DNA of 28,071 nt from the NCBI RefSeq assembly GCF_001808955.1, contig NZ_KV795257.1, positions 467,832 through 495,902 of the forward strand, in the 5' to 3' direction. Under the pieces are notes generated by a model. The model was not told where the DNA came from. It made no database searches and saw only the letters and a program-made list of their open reading frames with translations. The position numbers and the translations under genes were made by a program. Positions 16,053 through 24,325 of the stretch are shown one piece after another. Source of the stretch: Rothia sp. HMSC078H08. GTDB lineage: Bacteria; Actinomycetota; Actinomycetes; Actinomycetales; Micrococcaceae. Numbering within the stretch: position 1 is the first letter of the stretch; each line of letters starts with the position of its first letter.

Positions 16053-17383
16053 GCGTTGCCTCCCTTCTCGGTCTGTTCCTGTGCGCTAGGTGCGGGGGTG
16101 AATCGGATGCGGTCCACGCGGCGGCCTTCGAGGGTGTCGACGCGCAGAGTGCCGCCGGGTACGGGGACGCTGTCGCCTACTTCGGGGATGCGGCCGAGCC
16201 GTTCCATCATGAAGCCGCCGACGGTTTCGTATTCGGGGCTTTCCTCAACCTCGAGCCCGGGGATGAGCGCGTTGATTTCGTCGGGGCGGCGCAGGCCGGA
16301 GAACACCCAGTCGCCGTTGCCGTAGCGTAGGGGGCGTTCGGTGCGGCCGCGGTCGTGTTCGTCGGAGACTTCGCCGACGATTTCTTCGACGAGGTCTTCG
16401 AGGGTTGCGATGCCCGCGGTTCCGCCGTATTCGTCGAGGACCACGGCGAGCTGCAGGGCACCCTGGCGTAGCTGGGTGAGCAGCGCGTCCAGGTGCAGGG
16501 TTTCGGGGACCTGCAGCACGTCTTCTGCAAGGGCGCCGGCTTCGAGGGTTTCACGTACCTCCGGGGGCACACCGACCGCTTTCTTCACGTGTACGACGCC
16601 CACGATGTTGTCGTGGTCGCCCTTGTAGAGGGGGAATCGGGAGTGGCCGGTGGAGCGTGCCAGCTTGATGACTTCGGCAACGGGGGCGGTGTCTTCGAGC
16701 ATGGCGACCTGGCCGCGCGGGGTCATTACTTCGGAGGCGGTCAGCTCGGAGAAGCGCAGGGTGCGGTCCACGAAGCGTGCCGCGTCGGAGTCGAGGGTGC
16801 CTTCTTCTGCGGAGCGGCGCACCATGGAGGAGAGCTCTTCGGGGGTGCGGGCGGCGGAGAGTTCTTCTTTGGCTTCCATGCCGAAGCGTCCGAGAATCCA
16901 GTTGGCGGATCCGTTCATGATGCGCACGAGCGGGGACATGACGCGGGTGAATGCCAGCTGCGCGGGGGCGACTCGACGCGCCACATCGTAGGGTTCGGCG
17001 ATAGCGAGGCCCTTGGGCAGCAGTTCGCCGACGACCATGGAGAGCAGGGTTGCGATGAGCATCGCCAGCACCAGGGTGAGTACGTCGGTCACGCTGGTGG
17101 GCAGACCCAGGCTGCTGATGGCGCCGGTGGTGAGCGCCTTGATGGCGGCGTCGAGGGTGTAACCGGTCAGCAGCGTGGTGATGGTGATGCCGATCTGGCA
17201 GCTGGAGAGCTGAGTAGAGAGCGTCTTGAGGCAGCGCAGGACGGCGTCGGCTGCTTTATCGCCGGAGTCCTTTGCCTGCTGCACGGTCGCGGTTTCGAGT
17301 GCTACGAGGGAGAACTCTACGGCGACGAAGAAGCCGGTACCCAGGATGAGGAGCAGGCCGATGAGCAGAAGGATTAGATCCAC
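16049..17383 (-). CDS. CNNM/CBS/CorC-domain membrane protein, first copy
   Basis: 444 residues with the full architecture: CNNM membrane domain (~1-190; [35 protein letters not shown]), CBS pair (~210-335; [67 protein letters not shown]) and a CorC_HlyC transporter-associated domain (~350-430; [25 protein letters not shown] split by the usual [12 protein letters not shown]). Predicted divalent-cation efflux or transport protein of the cytoplasmic membrane. GTG start at 17383 with GGAGG about 10 bases upstream. A possible 70-residue ORF ends inside its first codons. Confidence 0.92.
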   Translation of the reverse strand: MDLILLLIGLLLILGTGFFVAVEFSLVALETATVQQAKDSGDKAADAVLRCLKTLSTQLSSCQIGITITTLLTGYTLDAAIKALTTGAISSLGLPTSVTDVLTLVLAMLIATLLSMVVGELLPKGLAIAEPYDVARRVAPAQLAFTRVMSPLVRIMNGSANWILGRFGMEAKEELSAARTPEELSSMVRRSAEEGTLDSDAARFVDRTLRFSELTASEVMTPRGQVAMLEDTAPVAEVIKLARSTGHSRFPLYKGDHDNIVGVVHVKKAVGVPPEVRETLEAGALAEDVLQVPETLHLDALLTQLRQGALQLAVVLDEYGGTAGIATLEDLVEEIVGEVSDEHDRGRTERPLRYGNGDWVFSGLRRPDEINALIPGLEVEESPEYETVGGFMMERLGRIPEVGDSVPVPGGTLRVDTLEGRRVDRIRFTPAPSAQEQTEKGGNA

Positions 17384-17586
17384 TCAGCCACCGCCTCCAT
17401 CGACTGGTGTGCGGCGACTCGGTTCTGGTGAAGCACCACCGCGCGGGAGATGTCCAGATGCTGGGCACTCGAAAGCGGGGTGTTTTCACGGGTGGCTGCA
17501 CGGAACATCACGGTACGGAGCGCCGAGTATTCGGGCAGTATTCTGCGCTGGCTAGTAGTCAGAGTCTTACTCAAAGGGTCATCCAT
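17374..17586 (-). CDS. Possible small protein upstream of the CNNM operon (70 residues)
   Basis: Not a protein I recognise. The ORF from ATG 17586 (MDDPLSKTLTTSQRRILPEY...) has about 70% G/C at third positions by my count, close to real genes here, and its stop overlaps the GTG start region of the CNNM gene by 10 bases, as co-translated genes often do. TAAAAT lies 7 bases before the ATG, consistent with a leaderless transcript and with a promoter for the whole operon. A longer frame from 17679 exists but lacks support. It could equally be the untranslated leader. Confidence 0.4.
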   Translation of the reverse strand: MDDPLSKTLTTSQRRILPEYSALRTVMFRAATRENTPLSSAQHLDISRAVVLHQNRVAAHQSMEAVAEWI

Positions 17587-17985
17587 ACCCCATATTTTAG
17601 CGAAGGTTTCGTCTCTTCCCGGTGCTGTAGAGTGCCTGCTCACACGTGCAAGACAGTACTTGTTGCGCACGCGGCTCATTGCTAATCCCTAAGAGTGAAA
17701 AATTGCATTGCGGATATAGCGCGATGAGCTGGAAAGTTCACCGTGCTTCTCTTTACACTTATACATAGGAGCATGAGTGTGCCGCCATGCAAGCGGATGA
17801 ACCCCGACGTTCACGGCACGCTAGGCAGGTTTGTACGGTGCACACCCCGCACATACGGCCACCATCTTAGGCGATGCGCACATGCTCAGCGTGATGATTC
17901 GCCCCTCGAAGACGCGGGTCGTCTATGCCGGGGAGAGTCCCGGACGCGACGGATAAATTCACACTAATTGGAAGAGGCGTTTAAC
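17587..17985. other. Divergent control region and long kgd leader
   Basis: Between the minus-strand CNNM operon and kgd. It contains the kgd promoter (17737-17765) and a leader of about 210 bases with small hairpins: GACG-CGGGT-CGTC (17912-17924 region) and CCGGG-GAGAGT-CCCGG (17928-17943). No ORF there has a convincing start or composition. Confidence 0.5.
17737..17765 (+). promoter_or_regulatory. Putative kgd promoter
   Basis: TTCACC (17737-17742), 17-base spacer, TATACA (17760-17765). Expected start near 17772, giving a leader of about 210 bases. Confidence 0.5.
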
Positions 17986-20900
17986 GTGCCAAATCTGCCA
18001 GAACATCTGGTGCCTGAGGAATTTGCCGGTAACGAATGGTTCGTTGAAGAACAGTACGAGCGTTACCAGAAGGACAAGAGCCTCGTGGACCCTTCATGGT
18101 GGCCCATTTTTGAGACCATCGATAAGGCGCTGGGAGGCGCCGGTACCGCTAGTGCAGCTCCTGCTGCGGCACCCGCCGCACCGGCTGCACCTGCCGCACC
18201 TGTAGCAACTCCCGCCCCCGCGGCACCGAAGCCTGCGGCTGCGCCTGCTAACCCCACCCCTCCCGCTGCTACCAAGAAGGCTGAAACTGTGGAACCTGCT
18301 GAAGACAAGATTGTCCCCCTCCGCGGCCCTGCTAAGGCAGTCGTCACGACCATGGAAGAGTCGCTGACTGTCCCCACCGCAACCACCGTTCGTGCGGTCC
18401 CCGCAAAGCTGCTCATTGAGAACCGCGCAGCCATCAACAAGTACCTGGCAAGCACCCGCGGCGGCAAGGTTTCCTTCACCCACATCATTGGTTACGCTGT
18501 GATTCGCGCAGTGGCAGCGATGCCCTCGATGAACGTGACCTACGGTGTGGACGAGAAGGGCAAGCCCGTTGCAATCCACAACGCACACGTAAACTTTGGT
18601 CTGGCTATTGACCTGCCCCGCCCCGACGGCTCCCGCAACCTGGTCGTTCCGAACCTTAAGGGTGCTGAGCAGCTGAGCTTCCGTGAGTTCTGGGATGCGT
18701 ACAACGACATCGTTAAGCGTGGCCGTAACGGCGCGCTGACCATTGAGGACTTCCGCGGCACCACTGTTTCGCTGACCAACCCCGGTGGTATCGGTACCGT
18801 CCACTCGGTGCCCCGCCTCTCCAAGGGCCAGGCAGCGATCATCGGTGTGGGTGCTCTGGAGTACCCGGCTGAGTTCCGCGGCCTGTCCGAGAAGCTCATC
18901 ACCCAGCAGGGCCTGTCCAAGATCATCACCCTGACCAGCACCTACGACCACCGCGTCATTCAGGGCGCAGGTTCCGGTGAGTTCCTGAAGCTGGTTGAGC
19001 ACTACCTGCTTGGCGGCGACGACTTCTACGACGCTATCTTCCGCGATTTGAAGGTTCCCTTCGAGCCGGTCCGTTGGGCACGCGACAACCACGTCGATGA
19101 CGCTCACGAGATTTCCAAGGTTGCACGTATTCAGCAGCTGATTCACGCGTACCGCGTGCACGGTCACCTGACCGCAGCAACCAACCCCGTTGGCTACAAG
19201 ATGCGTTCGCACCCGGACCTGAAGCTGGAGAACTACGGCCTGACCCTGTGGGATCTGGACCGCGTCTACCCGACCGGTGGCTTCGGCGGCGCTGAGCGTC
19301 TGCCGCTGCGCACCATCCTGGAGCGCCTGCACGAGGCATACTCCGGCTCCCTGTCCGTTGAGTACATGTACTCTGAGGACCCCGAGGTTCGCGCATGGTT
19401 CCAGGAGCGCCTGGAGCGCGGCGTTGCTAAGCCCACCCGCGAGGAGCAGCTGCGCGTTCTCTCCAAGCTGGTTGAGGCTGAGGCATTCGAGAACTTCCTG
19501 CAGACCAAGTACCTGGGTCAGAAGCGCTTCTCCCTGGAGGGTGGCGAGTCCCTGATTCCGTTGCTGGATGCTGTTCTGGATAAGGCCGCTAACAACGACC
19601 TGAAGGGCGTTGCCATTGGTATGGCACACCGCGGTCGCCTGAACGTGCTGACCAACATTGCTGGTAAGTCCTACGCCCAGATTTTCCGTGAGTTCTCCGG
19701 CACCGCAGCACCCTACGAGGGCGGTTCCGGTGACGTGAAGTACCACCTCGGTACCGAGGGTGTCTTCACCTCCGATTCCGGTAAGCAGACCCAGGTGTAC
19801 GTGGCTGCTAACCCCTCGCACCTTGAGGCTGCAAACACCGTGCTCGAGGGTATCGTCCGCGCTAAGCAGGACGTCTACCGTGAGCAGGGCGTTGAGGGCC
19901 ACCCGGTCCTGCCGATCCTGATTCACGGTGACGCAGCGTTCGCTGGCCAGGGTATCGTCATGGAGACCCTGCAGATGGCTGACCTGAAGGCGTACACCAC
20001 CGGCGGCACCGTGCACGTTGTGGTGAACAACCAGATTGGCTTCACCACCCTGCCGAACGACGGCCGCACCGCAACCCACGCCTCCGACATTGCGCGTATG
20101 ACCAAGGCTCCGGTCTTCCACGTCAACGCTGATGACCCGGATGCAGTGGTTCGCGCCGCACGCCTGGCATTCGAGTACCGCGAGCGCTTCGGCCGCGACG
20201 TTGTCATTGACCTGATTTGCTACCGCCGCCGCGGTCACAACGAGGCTGACGATCCGTCGATGACCCAGCCGAAGATGTACCAGGATATTGACGTCCTGCC
20301 CTCGACCCGCACCCTGTACGCACAGGACCTGGTCGGTCGCGGCGATGTCTCTCAGGAAGAGGCAGACGAAGTTCTGGACTCCTACCACTCGAAGCTGGAC
20401 GCTATCTTCGTCGAGACTCAGTCTTCGGCACCGGCTCCTGCTGGCGCGCACGTTTCCGGTCTGGAACTGCCCGCTGCTCAGCAGAACACCGAGGTCGTTC
20501 ACGGCGGTAAGACTGCGATCTCCCGTGAGACTCTGCAGCACATCGCTGACGCGTTCGGTAAGGCTCCCGAAGGCTTCACCGTCCACAAGAAGCTGAAGAA
20601 GCTCATGGAGCAGCGCGTTGAGATGGGCCGCACCGGCAACGTGAACTGGGGTATGGGTGAACTGCTCGCCTTCGGTTCGCTGCTGATGGAGGGCACCGAC
20701 GTTCGTATGAGCGGTCAGGATGTTCAGCGCGGTACCTTCGTTCAGCGTCACGCTGTTCTGCACGACCACATCACTGATGAAGAGTGGTCGCCGCTGGAGC
20801 ACCTCTCTGAGGACCAGGGCAAGTTCCGTATCTACAACTCCTTCCTCTCTGAGTACGGCGTTCTCGGCTTCGAGTACGGCTACTCGGTGGAGCGCCCCGA

Positions 20901-21663
20901 CTCGCTCGTGGTGTGGGAGGCTCAGTTCGGTGACTTCGCAAACGGCGCTCAGACCATCATTGACGAGTTCGTGTCTTCCTCCGAGCAGAAGTGGGGCCAG
21001 CGCTCCTCGCTGGTTATGCTGCTTCCTCACGGCTACGAGGGTCAGGGTCCTGACCACTCCTCGGCTCGTGTTGAGCGTTACCTGCAGCTGTGCGCTGAGA
21101 ACAACATGACTGTTGCCTGCCCCTCGACTCCGGCTTCGCACTTCCACCTGCTGCGTCGCCACTCTCAGCACCGTCCGTACAAGCCGCTCGTGGTGATCAG
21201 CCCCAAGCAGCTGTTGCGTCTGAAGGCTGCTGCGTCCTCCATCGAGGACTTCACCGAGGGTTCGTTCCAGCCGGTGATTGGTGACCGTTCGGGTATTAAC
21301 CCGGCTCAGGTTGAGCGTGTGGTCTTCGTATCCGGTCGTCTCTACTACGATCTGGAAGCTGAGCGCGAGCGCCGCGGCGACACCAAGACCGCTATTGTCT
21401 CGGTGGAGCAGCTGTACCCGCTGCCCGAGCAGGAGATCAAGGAGCAGCTGGCTCTGTACTCGAACGCTACCGACGTTGTGTGGGCTCAGGACGAGCCTGC
21501 TAACCAGGGTCAGTGGCCGTTCATGGCTCTCAACCTGCAGCCGCTGATCGACCGCCGTATGCGTCTTGCTTCCCGCTCCGCAGCTGCTTCCCCGGCTGCC
21601 GGTACCGGTAAGCTGCACGCAGCTGAGGCTGAGGCTCTGCTCAAGCAGGTCTTCGAAGGCTAA
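17986..21663 (+). CDS. kgd: Multifunctional 2-oxoglutarate decarboxylase/dehydrogenase E1 with fused E2-like domain
   Basis: Thiamine-diphosphate enzyme at the 2-oxoglutarate node of the TCA cycle. 1225 residues from GTG 17986; I prefer this over the in-frame TTG 17968 because GGAAGAGG ends 8 bases before it and the protein then begins PNLPEHLVPEEFAGNEW. Domains: N-terminal helical segment (1-45), Ala/Pro linker (~46-108), E2-like acyltransferase domain (~109-345) with STYDHRVIQG (His322; Gln where E2 enzymes have Asp), and E1 domain (~350-1225) with RIQQLIHAYRVHGHL, GMAHRGRLN, the ThDP motif starting HGDAAFAGQG (Asp649) through VVNNQIGF, and RRRGHNEADDPSMTQP. This is the actinobacterial Kgd/OdhA fusion. 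SucB encoded at the window start is its likely lipoyl-bearing partner. FHA-protein inhibition (GarA/OdhI) is known for the family; no such gene is in the window. Confidence 0.96.
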   Translation: MPNLPEHLVPEEFAGNEWFVEEQYERYQKDKSLVDPSWWPIFETIDKALGGAGTASAAPAAAPAAPAAPAAPVATPAPAAPKPAAAPANPTPPAATKKAETVEPAEDKIVPLRGPAKAVVTTMEESLTVPTATTVRAVPAKLLIENRAAINKYLASTRGGKVSFTHIIGYAVIRAVAAMPSMNVTYGVDEKGKPVAIHNAHVNFGLAIDLPRPDGSRNLVVPNLKGAEQLSFREFWDAYNDIVKRGRNGALTIEDFRGTTVSLTNPGGIGTVHSVPRLSKGQAAIIGVGALEYPAEFRGLSEKLITQQGLSKIITLTSTYDHRVIQGAGSGEFLKLVEHYLLGGDDFYDAIFRDLKVPFEPVRWARDNHVDDAHEISKVARIQQLIHAYRVHGHLTAATNPVGYKMRSHPDLKLENYGLTLWDLDRVYPTGGFGGAERLPLRTILERLHEAYSGSLSVEYMYSEDPEVRAWFQERLERGVAKPTREEQLRVLSKLVEAEAFENFLQTKYLGQKRFSLEGGESLIPLLDAVLDKAANNDLKGVAIGMAHRGRLNVLTNIAGKSYAQIFREFSGTAAPYEGGSGDVKYHLGTEGVFTSDSGKQTQVYVAANPSHLEAANTVLEGIVRAKQDVYREQGVEGHPVLPILIHGDAAFAGQGIVMETLQMADLKAYTTGGTVHVVVNNQIGFTTLPNDGRTATHASDIARMTKAPVFHVNADDPDAVVRAARLAFEYRERFGRDVVIDLICYRRRGHNEADDPSMTQPKMYQDIDVLPSTRTLYAQDLVGRGDVSQEEADEVLDSYHSKLDAIFVETQSSAPAPAGAHVSGLELPAAQQNTEVVHGGKTAISRETLQHIADAFGKAPEGFTVHKKLKKLMEQRVEMGRTGNVNWGMGELLAFGSLLMEGTDVRMSGQDVQRGTFVQRHAVLHDHITDEEWSPLEHLSEDQGKFRIYNSFLSEYGVLGFEYGYSVERPDSLVVWEAQFGDFANGAQTIIDEFVSSSEQKWGQRSSLVMLLPHGYEGQGPDHSSARVERYLQLCAENNMTVACPSTPASHFHLLRRHSQHRPYKPLVVISPKQLLRLKAAASSIEDFTEGSFQPVIGDRSGINPAQVERVVFVSGRLYYDLEAERERRGDTKTAIVSVEQLYPLPEQEIKEQLALYSNATDVVWAQDEPANQGQWPFMALNLQPLIDRRMRLASRSAAASPAAGTGKLHAAEAEALLKQVFEG

Positions 21664-21706
21664 GGTCTTCTACAGCTGATCGGCTGATGATTTAGCTCTT
21701 CAAAAC

Positions 21707-21748
21707 CCGTCTTCCCGTCAGATGTTTCTGGCGGGGAGACGGTTTTTT
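21707..21748 (+). terminator. kgd terminator
   Basis: CCGTCTTCCCGTCAG (21707-21721) pairs with CTGGCGGGGAGACGG (21728-21742), then TTTTTT. Confidence 0.9.
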
Positions 21749-21882
21749 GGTCTCGGATACTTACCGGATAGGGTATTAAGTTCGAAAAGAGGCCGGTAAG
21801 CGCTTATCCTAGATATAAAGACTATTACTCACGTGCCTTGCCGCCTCTCACGGCGGGCGCATACTGCAGAAGAAAGAATTCC

Positions 21883-22482
21883 GTGGAGCAACGCAATATT
21901 CGAATTGTGGCAGTCGGCGATGACCTGCTCGCCGGTGTTGGCGATCCCCGTACCCTCGGCTGGTTTGGTCGTGTTATGGCGCGCACCCCGCAGACCACTG
22001 CATCCATTGCGGCATATAACCTTGCCGCCCCCAATGAAGGTAGCGAGCAGTTGAATGCACGCTGGTTCGAGGAGGCGCGCCGCCGCTTCGTTCCCGGTGC
22101 TGATAACCGCCTCATTATTGCTCCGTCGACCTTTGACATTGATTTGGGTCTGACCAGCGCTCGTTCGCGTTTGAACCTGGCGAACATTGTGGACATGGCG
22201 TCGCAGAACAACATTAAGGTCCTGGTTGTTGGTCCGCCGCCGACCCTGGACGCTGAGCGTAACCGCCGTATCGCTGACCTGTCGGCGGCGTACGCGGATG
22301 TGGTGACCCGCCGTAACCATGTGTACGTGGATACGTTCAACCCGCTGTTGCATCACGAGCAGTGGCGCAACGACCTTGCCGCTAATGACGGCCGTCCGGG
22401 TCAGTCCGGTTACGGTCTGATGGCGTGGCTGGTTCTGCACCGCGGCTGGTACAACTGGCTGAACATTCCTGAGCACGGCTAA
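21883..22482 (+). CDS. SGNH-fold protein without the catalytic residues
   Basis: 199 residues from GTG 21883 (preceded by AGAAGAAAGAA; a TTG frame opening at 21838 lacks support). The order of blocks follows GDSL/SGNH esterases: block I reads VAVGDDLLAGVGDPRTLGW with Asp14 where the nucleophile Ser should be; the block II region is NLAAPNEGSEQL; the block III region is IIAPSTFDIDLGL in place of GxND; LVVGPPP follows; block V is DGRPGQSGYGLMA, where DGxHPxxxGY would carry the catalytic His. Ser, Asn and His are therefore all missing, so hydrolase activity is doubtful. No signal peptide or membrane segment; probably cytoplasmic. Function unknown. Stands alone between kgd and the bL37 gene. Confidence 0.78.
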   Translation: MEQRNIRIVAVGDDLLAGVGDPRTLGWFGRVMARTPQTTASIAAYNLAAPNEGSEQLNARWFEEARRRFVPGADNRLIIAPSTFDIDLGLTSARSRLNLANIVDMASQNNIKVLVVGPPPTLDAERNRRIADLSAAYADVVTRRNHVYVDTFNPLLHHEQWRNDLAANDGRPGQSGYGLMAWLVLHRGWYNWLNIPEHG

Positions 22483-22615
22483 GAGCCCGCTCCCCCCGCT
22501 GGGGTTGTGAGCTGATGCGAAGAAAGTTCGTGTTTTTTAGCTCATATCCCGGTTCCAAGATGCAATCATGCCGTTTCTATGAAAAAATAGACGGCGTTGC
22601 CCTTATAGCGTGGAG

Positions 22616-22685
22616 CACCGGTTTTCGGTGACCGCCTCTGCTAGGGCAGGTAATAGGGGGCACGCACCGCGAAGGTGGGGCGTGC
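22616..22685 (+). promoter_or_regulatory. Structured 5' leader of the bL37 gene
   Basis: Three successive hairpins: CACCG/CGGTG (22616-22630), CTGC/GCAG (22638-22649) and GCACGCACC with GGT...GCGTGC (22660-22685). A -10-like TATAGC (22604-22609) would start transcription just before the first hairpin. A TCTAT/ATAGA inverted repeat (22576-22591) precedes it. Confidence 0.4.
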
Positions 22686-22712
22686 ATCCATGAACACTAT
22701 AAGGAGGCTCTG

Positions 22713-22787
22713 ATGAGCAAGCGCGGTCGTAAGCGCAAGGACCGTCGTAAGGGCGGCGCAAACCACGGTAAGCGCCCCAACGCATAA
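22713..22787 (+). CDS. Ribosomal protein bL37 (24 residues)
   Basis: A 24-codon ORF beginning MSKRGRKRKDRRKGG and ending NHGKRPNA, almost entirely Lys/Arg/Gly/His. This matches the tiny actinobacterial large-subunit protein bL37 seen in mycobacterial ribosome structures (established knowledge recalled, not searched). A perfect AAGGAGG Shine-Dalgarno (22701-22707) lies 5 bases before the ATG and a rho-independent terminator follows 20 bases after the stop, so it is an expressed monocistronic unit. It is too short for ordinary gene callers. Confidence 0.88.
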   Translation: MSKRGRKRKDRRKGGANHGKRPNA

Positions 22788-22806
22788 GGTATCTTGCATA
22801 CACTTT

Positions 22807-22847
22807 AAAACCCCGGCGTTTCGGATATTATTCGGACCCGGGGTTTT
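22807..22847 (+). terminator. Terminator after the bL37 gene
   Basis: AAAACCCCGG (22807-22816) pairs with CCGGGGTTTT (22838-22847), T-run included. Confidence 0.85.
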
Positions 22848-22879
22848 GCTTTACCCGCAGATGTTTGTGCACATTCTGC

Positions 22880-22904
22880 GGAATAAAGAGAAGAATTCTA
22901 CGTT
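22880..22904 (+). promoter_or_regulatory. SigH/SigR-type promoter upstream of sigH (autoregulation)
   Basis: GGAAT (22880-22884), 17 bases, GTT (22902-22904; CGTT from 22901). This agrees with the GGAA(T/C)-n16-18-(C)GTT consensus of SigH/SigR regulons. It lies 40 bases before the sigH start. Confidence 0.65.
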
Positions 22905-22944
22905 ATGGAAGTGAACGCTTGGCGCGTTCCTGTAGAGGAGAAAC

Positions 22945-23625
22945 ATGGCTGAAACCAACACCGCGGCGGATACCCGCAAGCTACGCGAACGCTTTACCGC
23001 GGACGCTATGCAGTATGTGGATCAGCTCTACGCTGCCGCCCTGCGGATGAGCCGCAACTCTGCCGATGCTGAAGACTTGGTGCAGGAAACCTACATGAAG
23101 GCTTTTGCTTCGTACCACCAGTTCACCGAGGGTACGAACCTGAAGGCGTGGCTGTACCGCATCCTGACGAATACGTACATCAATTTGTACCGTAAGCGTC
23201 AGCGTGAGCCGCAGCAGTCTCAGGGTGAGACGGTGGAGGATTGGCAGCTGGCTCAGGCCGGTGAGCATGATGCGGTGGGTCTGCGTTCTGCTGAAGCGGA
23301 GGCGCTGAGTGCCCTGCCGAATACGGAGGTTCGTGAGGCTCTGAACGAGCTCTCTGAGGATTTCCGCATGGTGGTGTACTACTCCGATGTGGAGGGTTTC
23401 GCGTACAAGGATATTGCGGAGATTCTGGATATCCCCATGGGCACGGTAATGTCTCGTCTGCATCGTGGCCGCCGGATTCTGCGCGAGAAGCTGCTCGATT
23501 ATGCGCGTGAGAACGGTCTGCGCCCTTCGACTATCGCAAAGGTAGAAGCGAAGGCTGAGGCGAAAGCTGCACCGAAGGCAGGTGCTAAGGCGCAGCCGGC
23601 TAAGGCTGCCAAGCCAAGGGCGTAA
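22945..23625 (+). CDS. sigH: ECF sigma factor, SigH/SigR family (thiol-oxidative stress)
   Basis: 226 residues. Sigma region 2 is [34 protein letters not shown]...[19 protein letters not shown] (about 30-95) and region 4 is [55 protein letters not shown] (about 130-185), both very close to SigR of Streptomyces and SigH of Mycobacterium. The C-terminal ~30 residues are a low-complexity Ala/Lys tail not needed for sigma function. GAGGAG precedes the ATG. In this family the sigma factor directs thioredoxin, mycothiol and chaperone genes and is held inactive by a zinc anti-sigma factor, encoded just downstream. Its own promoter is of the type it recognises. Confidence 0.94.
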   Translation: MAETNTAADTRKLRERFTADAMQYVDQLYAAALRMSRNSADAEDLVQETYMKAFASYHQFTEGTNLKAWLYRILTNTYINLYRKRQREPQQSQGETVEDWQLAQAGEHDAVGLRSAEAEALSALPNTEVREALNELSEDFRMVVYYSDVEGFAYKDIAEILDIPMGTVMSRLHRGRRILREKLLDYARENGLRPSTIAKVEAKAEAKAAPKAGAKAQPAKAAKPRA

Positions 23626-23690
23626 AGTCCCCACCGGCGAGCTCTCGTTCTGAGGCGCCTGCGGATTCTTAGCTCCGCTCTTCTACACGT

Positions 23691-23741
23691 GAGTTAGCCC
23701 CCCCCATGAGGTTGAGGCTAAACTCCCCTAACGCTTTATAC
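23691..23741 (+). promoter_or_regulatory. Putative separate rsrA promoter with inverted repeat
   Basis: TTGAGG (23712-23717), 18-base spacer, TTATAC (23736-23741). GAGTTAGCC (23691-23699) and GGCTAAACTC (23716-23725) form an inverted repeat with one bulge that overlaps the -35. Confidence 0.4.
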
Positions 23742-23763
23742 CTTCCGTGTGAAAGGAACCCCG

Positions 23764-24078
23764 ATGTCAACCACAGACAAGAATTCTTCTGTCCCCGAAG
23801 CCTCCGCGGCTTCTGAGCCGCTAGAGGATTGCGGCGGCCAGCCCTGCTCGTCGTCCCTCAAGCGCCTCTATGAATTCCTCGATAGGGAGCTGAGCCCCGA
23901 GCAGCTGCGCACAGTTCAGGCGCATCTGGATGCCTGCCCCGAGTGCGCGGATGTGAAGGACTTTGAGCTGATGATTCGTGAGAAGATGCGTTCTTCGTGC
24001 GCTCAGCAGGCGCCCGAGCAGCTGAAGGCTCGTCTGCTGCAGGATGTGCAGAAGTTCTGCGCCGAGGCTAACCTCTAA
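23764..24078 (+). CDS. rsrA: Zinc-binding anti-sigma factor RsrA
   Basis: 104 residues. Redox-sensing anti-sigma factor: HLDACPEC supplies His54-x3-Cys58-x2-Cys61 and the N-terminal DCGGQPC supplies Cys23/Cys28; oxidation of such Cys residues releases zinc and frees the sigma factor. LKRLYEFLDRELSPEQL is typical of the actinobacterial RsrA/RshA family. Start at ATG 23764 is chosen because AAAGGAA is 7 bases upstream, whereas the upstream GTG 23749 overlaps that site. The gap from sigH is 138 bases, so translation is not coupled, unlike many sigma/anti-sigma pairs, and a separate promoter may exist. Confidence 0.92.
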   Translation: MSTTDKNSSVPEASAASEPLEDCGGQPCSSSLKRLYEFLDRELSPEQLRTVQAHLDACPECADVKDFELMIREKMRSSCAQQAPEQLKARLLQDVQKFCAEANL

Positions 24079-24129
24079 GCTGCCCCAAGCTGTTGCCCCG
24101 CTGGGGGTACAGACATCTGATGATGAGTG

Positions 24130-24162
24130 AAGGCGGTGCACCAATAACGGTGCACCGCCTTT
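24130..24162 (+). terminator. rsrA terminator
   Basis: AAGGCGGTGCACC (24130-24142) pairs perfectly with GGTGCACCGCCTT (24149-24161). Confidence 0.85.
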
Positions 24163-24325
24163 ACGCGTATTGATTGGTTCGTGTTGCTTGGTTCGCGCTG
24201 CCTATCTCATCGCTGGAGCCCTCAGCGGCTCGCAAACCCTCAACCGGTAGAATAGGGGTAGACATCAACCGGCGCAGCGTCTCTGAGTCTGCGCCCTCCC
24301 CATGATTTGAACCAGAAGAGGATAT

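Noticed and set aside
17743..17967. 74-residue plus-strand ORF in the kgd leader
   Set aside because: Begins at or before the predicted transcription start, no ribosome site, Arg/His/Cys-rich composition; more likely untranslated leader.
18094..21618. Very long minus-strand open frame opposite kgd
   Set aside because: It is the antisense shadow of a high-GC gene with strong codon bias; its residues show no domain and kgd explains the interval fully.
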